A program made the translations under genes and the position numbers. Below, piece by piece: positions 41,340 to 43,684 of a stretch of 43,684 nucleotides of DNA. The stretch spans positions 8,351-52,034 of the forward strand of contig DBZJ01000234.1 in the NCBI GenBank assembly GCA_002311635.1. Reading direction: 5' to 3'. This stretch comes from Syntrophaceae bacterium UBA1163. GTDB lineage: Bacteria; Desulfobacterota; BSN033; UBA1163. A model generated the notes under the pieces. The model was not told the origin of the DNA, ran no database searches, and saw only the letters and a program-made list of their open reading frames with translations. How positions within the stretch are numbered: position 1 is the first letter of the stretch; each line of letters opens with the position of its first letter.

Positions 41340-42977
41340 ATGGGGAAAGTGGTTATGATCGGTTTGGATGGAGCTCCTTTCGGGGTCATCCAAAGATTGA
41401 CGGAGGAAGGTATTCTCCCCAATATTAAAAAGTTGATTGAGGAAGGTGCTTTTGGTCCACTCTTGTCCTCTTACCTTCCCGAGACCCCTATTGCCTGGAC
41501 TTCCATTATGACAGGGAAAAATGCAGGAAAGCATGGGGTCTTCGATTGGGGGGAGAGAGCAGAAGGAAGTTATGATATTGGTGTGTCTCTTTCCCATTCC
41601 TGTAAGGAACCTCCCCTATGGCAGATCATTGGAGAGGAAGGGAAAGAAGCGGGAATCTTTAACCTGCCACTCACCTATCCCCCTAAGCCATTAAATGGAT
41701 TTCTTGTTTCAGGATTCGATACCCCAAGTACAAAAGTTTGTTTCACGTATCCTGATTCCCTTTCAGATGACATCCGTTCACGGGTTAAAGATTATGTTTT
41801 GGCTGAACAGGAGGTCTATACGCGGGGGTTTGAGAGAAGATACGTAGATGGTCTCCTCTATTCTCTTGAGAAGAAAGAAGCCGCAGCCCTGTATCTCATT
41901 GATCGATATGATGTGGATTTTTCTCTCTATGTGTTCATGGAAATTGACCATCTCCACCACAAGCTGTGGCGCCTCTTCGAAGAAGGTTCTGAAGAAGGAA
42001 AGAGATTATTTCAAGAAGTCTATCAGAGGATGGACGAGACGGTAGGGAAGATTATAAATCGATTCGACGAGGAGACGACATTTATCCTCGTTTCTGACCA
42101 TGGTGCAGGACCACTGGAAGGCATCATGTTTATCAACAAGTGGCTGATGGAGGAGGGATGGCTTAGACTGAAGAGAAAACCATCCCTTTATCTTAAATCG
42201 CTTTTGAGCAGGACGGACGTATTCGTTAAAGGTTATCGACTGCTTTGCAAATTTGGACTGGGCAAGTTAGGGAAGTTGCTTCCAGCCTCTCTTCAGTATG
42301 ATCTTGCCACTTCCTTCATTTCCTTTGGCGATGTTGATTGGAAACAGACGAAGGCTTATGCTTTCGGAACGTACGGTCAGATATTTGTCAACCTCAAAGG
42401 GAGAGAACCTCAGGGAATCGTCGCTCCTGGTGAAGAATATGAGCATCTTCTGAAAGAGATTAGCCAAAGACTTCTGGAACTCGTCCATCCGAAAACAGGG
42501 AGGAAGATGGTCCAGGAGGTCTTGCGGAAAGAAGAACTTTATCAGGGGCCCATGTTAAAAAAGGCACCTGATCTTTCCTTCGTGATTAAGGATTATTGTT
42601 ATGATTCCTCGGTCCAATTCGGATTAGGGGTCAAGGGAATTTTGGGCATGCCGGCGTTTGAGGACTCTGGGACCCACCGCCGTGAAGGCATTCTGATTGT
42701 CTCTGGAAAAGGGATTAAGCGTTGTTTCGACATCAAGGGAGCCACTTTGGTTGATATTGCTCCAACTGCTCTTTATCTTCTAGATCTACCCATCCCGATC
42801 AATATGGACGGAAAAGTCTTATCGACTATGTTTAAAGAAGATTGGATGAGGAGCCATCCAATCGGCTGTAAGGAAAAGGAATCCAAGAATTTATCCTCAG
42901 AGACTAAAACGGAACTTTCACACGAGGAGATGGAAATGGTGAAGAAGAGGCTTCGAGGCTTGGGATATCTGGATTAA
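41340..42977 (+). CDS. Alkaline-phosphatase-superfamily phosphodiesterase/nucleotide pyrophosphatase-like protein
   Basis: 545 residues. The metal-binding Asp is in VVMIGLDGAPF at the N-terminus. The nucleophile region is TPIAWTSIMTGKNAGKHGVF with the Thr of AWTS. Further ligands are the MEIDHLHHKLW segment, LVSDHGAGP and the late DSGTHRREGILIVSG. These match the type I phosphodiesterase/AlkP branch often found in glycan loci. There is no signal peptide, so it is apparently cytoplasmic. The reaction may be hydrolysis or transfer of a phospho-substituent; this is not resolved. It is flanked on both sides by gene remnants rather than tight operon neighbours. Confidence 0.87.
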   Translation: MGKVVMIGLDGAPFGVIQRLTEEGILPNIKKLIEEGAFGPLLSSYLPETPIAWTSIMTGKNAGKHGVFDWGERAEGSYDIGVSLSHSCKEPPLWQIIGEEGKEAGIFNLPLTYPPKPLNGFLVSGFDTPSTKVCFTYPDSLSDDIRSRVKDYVLAEQEVYTRGFERRYVDGLLYSLEKKEAAALYLIDRYDVDFSLYVFMEIDHLHHKLWRLFEEGSEEGKRLFQEVYQRMDETVGKIINRFDEETTFILVSDHGAGPLEGIMFINKWLMEEGWLRLKRKPSLYLKSLLSRTDVFVKGYRLLCKFGLGKLGKLLPASLQYDLATSFISFGDVDWKQTKAYAFGTYGQIFVNLKGREPQGIVAPGEEYEHLLKEISQRLLELVHPKTGRKMVQEVLRKEELYQGPMLKKAPDLSFVIKDYCYDSSVQFGLGVKGILGMPAFEDSGTHRREGILIVSGKGIKRCFDIKGATLVDIAPTALYLLDLPIPINMDGKVLSTMFKEDWMRSHPIGCKEKESKNLSSETKTELSHEEMEMVKKRLRGLGYLD

Positions 42978-42981
42978 GCCT

Positions 42982-43080
42982 ATGAGGATTCTGGTTGTTT
43001 ATCCACAGTTAGCTATTACTACTCTCCCTGGTCACAAAAAAACAGGGAAAAGAGTACATCACAAGAAAAGGAATGATTAA
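42982..43080 (+). pseudogene. Possible glycosyltransferase N-terminal remnant
   Basis: A 32-codon frame starting MRILVVYPQLAITTLPGHKK. The first ten residues look like the opening beta strand of a GT-B glycosyltransferase, then the sequence turns into a short basic tail and stops. It sits 4 bases after the AlkP-type gene and 2 bases before the last methyltransferase. A truncated gene start is the most natural reading, but a tiny ORF by chance cannot be excluded. Confidence 0.35.
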
Positions 43081-43082
43081 AT

Positions 43083-43682
43083 ATGGTATTTAGGCCAAAG
43101 GATACAATATCTCTTGCGAGAAACTATCCAATCCATCTGAGGGCGTTGAGCAAGAAATTATTCCCTTCGAGAGATTTTTATAAAATAATTTTTGATGGAA
43201 AAAGTGTTTTTAATCACATCCTTAATGAAATAAGAGAAGATAATATTAATGAATATCTCGAAAAGGAGCTAGAAACATTTAATCGTATGAGAGGAAGAAC
43301 AGTCAGAGGATGCTCTTACTCTTCAGGCATCGTGTCCAGAAGACAAGCTTATATTCTCTATGCGTCTGTAAGAATTAAGAAACCTAATACAGTCGTGGAG
43401 TCAGGTACCGGCAATGGCTATTCGACGGCATTCATTCTTAAGGCACTTCGTACGAATAACAAAGGCAAGTTATATTCTATAGATTTTCCAGAAATAGAGG
43501 GCCGTCATTACGCCCAAGACGATTTTTACAAAGAGAAGGGCGGAGCGGTGATTCCCAAAGGTCGGTCTTCGGGTTGGTTGGTCCCCGAATACCTTCATGA
43601 TAGATTAAAAATTGTCCTTGGAAAATCTCAGGATGTGCTTCCCAAGCTTCTTGAAGAACTGAAGGGTTCCTCTAAAAATTAG
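43083..43682 (+). CDS. SAM-dependent methyltransferase, apparently C-terminally truncated
   Basis: 199 residues. The SAM loop is VVESGTGNGYSTAFILKAL near residues 108-126, followed by GKLYSIDFPEIEGR and the DRLKIVLGKSQDVLPKLLEE strand. Homologous class I O-methyltransferase-like proteins normally continue with a DLFIHDSxHxYE-type stretch. Here the frame instead ends as LKGSSKN and a TAG two bases before the window edge. Either the gene is truncated by a mutation, or the sequence ends in an error. Codons are more A/T-rich than in most of the locus, which suggests a separate acquisition. Confidence 0.7.
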   Translation: MVFRPKDTISLARNYPIHLRALSKKLFPSRDFYKIIFDGKSVFNHILNEIREDNINEYLEKELETFNRMRGRTVRGCSYSSGIVSRRQAYILYASVRIKKPNTVVESGTGNGYSTAFILKALRTNNKGKLYSIDFPEIEGRHYAQDDFYKEKGGAVIPKGRSSGWLVPEYLHDRLKIVLGKSQDVLPKLLEELKGSSKN

Positions 43683-43684
43683 CT

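Noticed and set aside
1..43684. tRNA, rRNA, riboswitch or insertion-sequence transposase
   Set aside because: I looked through the intergenic regions and found no cloverleaf, conserved riboswitch core or transposase frame; all sizeable gaps are explained by repeats, promoters or gene remnants.

Overview
The window looks like a piece of chromosome from a Gram-negative bacterium of moderate G+C. Heptosyltransferases, a WaaG-like transferase, exported lipoprotein-like enzymes and a TonB-type protein imply an outer membrane with LPS. The gene style (dense operons with 1-4 base overlaps, many TTG starts, abundant short palindromic repeats) fits Desulfobacterota/'Deltaproteobacteria', but no rRNA or marker tree is available here, so the taxon is an inference.

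Region 1 (1-15.8 kb) is mostly housekeeping. In order: the tail of an NlpC/P60 peptidase; a YciO-type protein; a flavin reductase-like protein; an amidohydrolase translationally coupled to an ECF transporter pair (CbiQ/CbiO) with no substrate-binding subunit; a PaaI-type thioesterase on the minus strand; an inositol-monophosphatase-family enzyme; RarA; an Old Yellow Enzyme relative; an exported protein-L-isoaspartate methyltransferase on the minus strand; a 1014-residue exported TPR protein coupled to a TonB-C protein; FtsB; a radical SAM protein; a YbgC-type thioesterase; and an exported metallophosphoesterase on the minus strand.

Region 2 (16.0-43.7 kb) is one long, entirely plus-strand envelope-polysaccharide locus. 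It starts with LPS-core type genes (two GT9 heptosyltransferases, FkbM methyltransferase, WaaE-like GT2). Nucleotide-sugar genes follow (SDR epimerase/dehydratase, DegT aminotransferase), then a WaaG-like GT, paired hexapeptide acyltransferases, paired GT-B glycosyltransferases and several SAM methyltransferases. Next is a contiguous dehydrogenase / WbpD-type acetyltransferase / WecB-WbpI-type epimerase module for a 2,3-diamino sugar. The locus continues with a GT39-type membrane transferase, a Wzx-type flippase, a GNAT protein, a polysaccharide deacetylase, a GT2, a split PssD/PssE glycosyltransferase and an AlkP-superfamily enzyme. The 3' end carries gene remnants, including a decayed second pssE-like fragment. 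No obvious Wzy polymerase or initiating phosphoglycosyltransferase is present.

Between and sometimes inside these genes are several classes of small repeat. (a) Two copies of a 157-189 bp palindromic element precede rarA and ftsB. (b) At least five micro-arrays have a strict 7-base period but different unit sequences, some built as array plus reverse-complement array. (c) G/C-run hairpins occur, two of which have become the coding ends of glycosyltransferase genes. The heptamer arrays, the TPR/TonB-C pair and the decayed pssE are the observations I consider most worth following.
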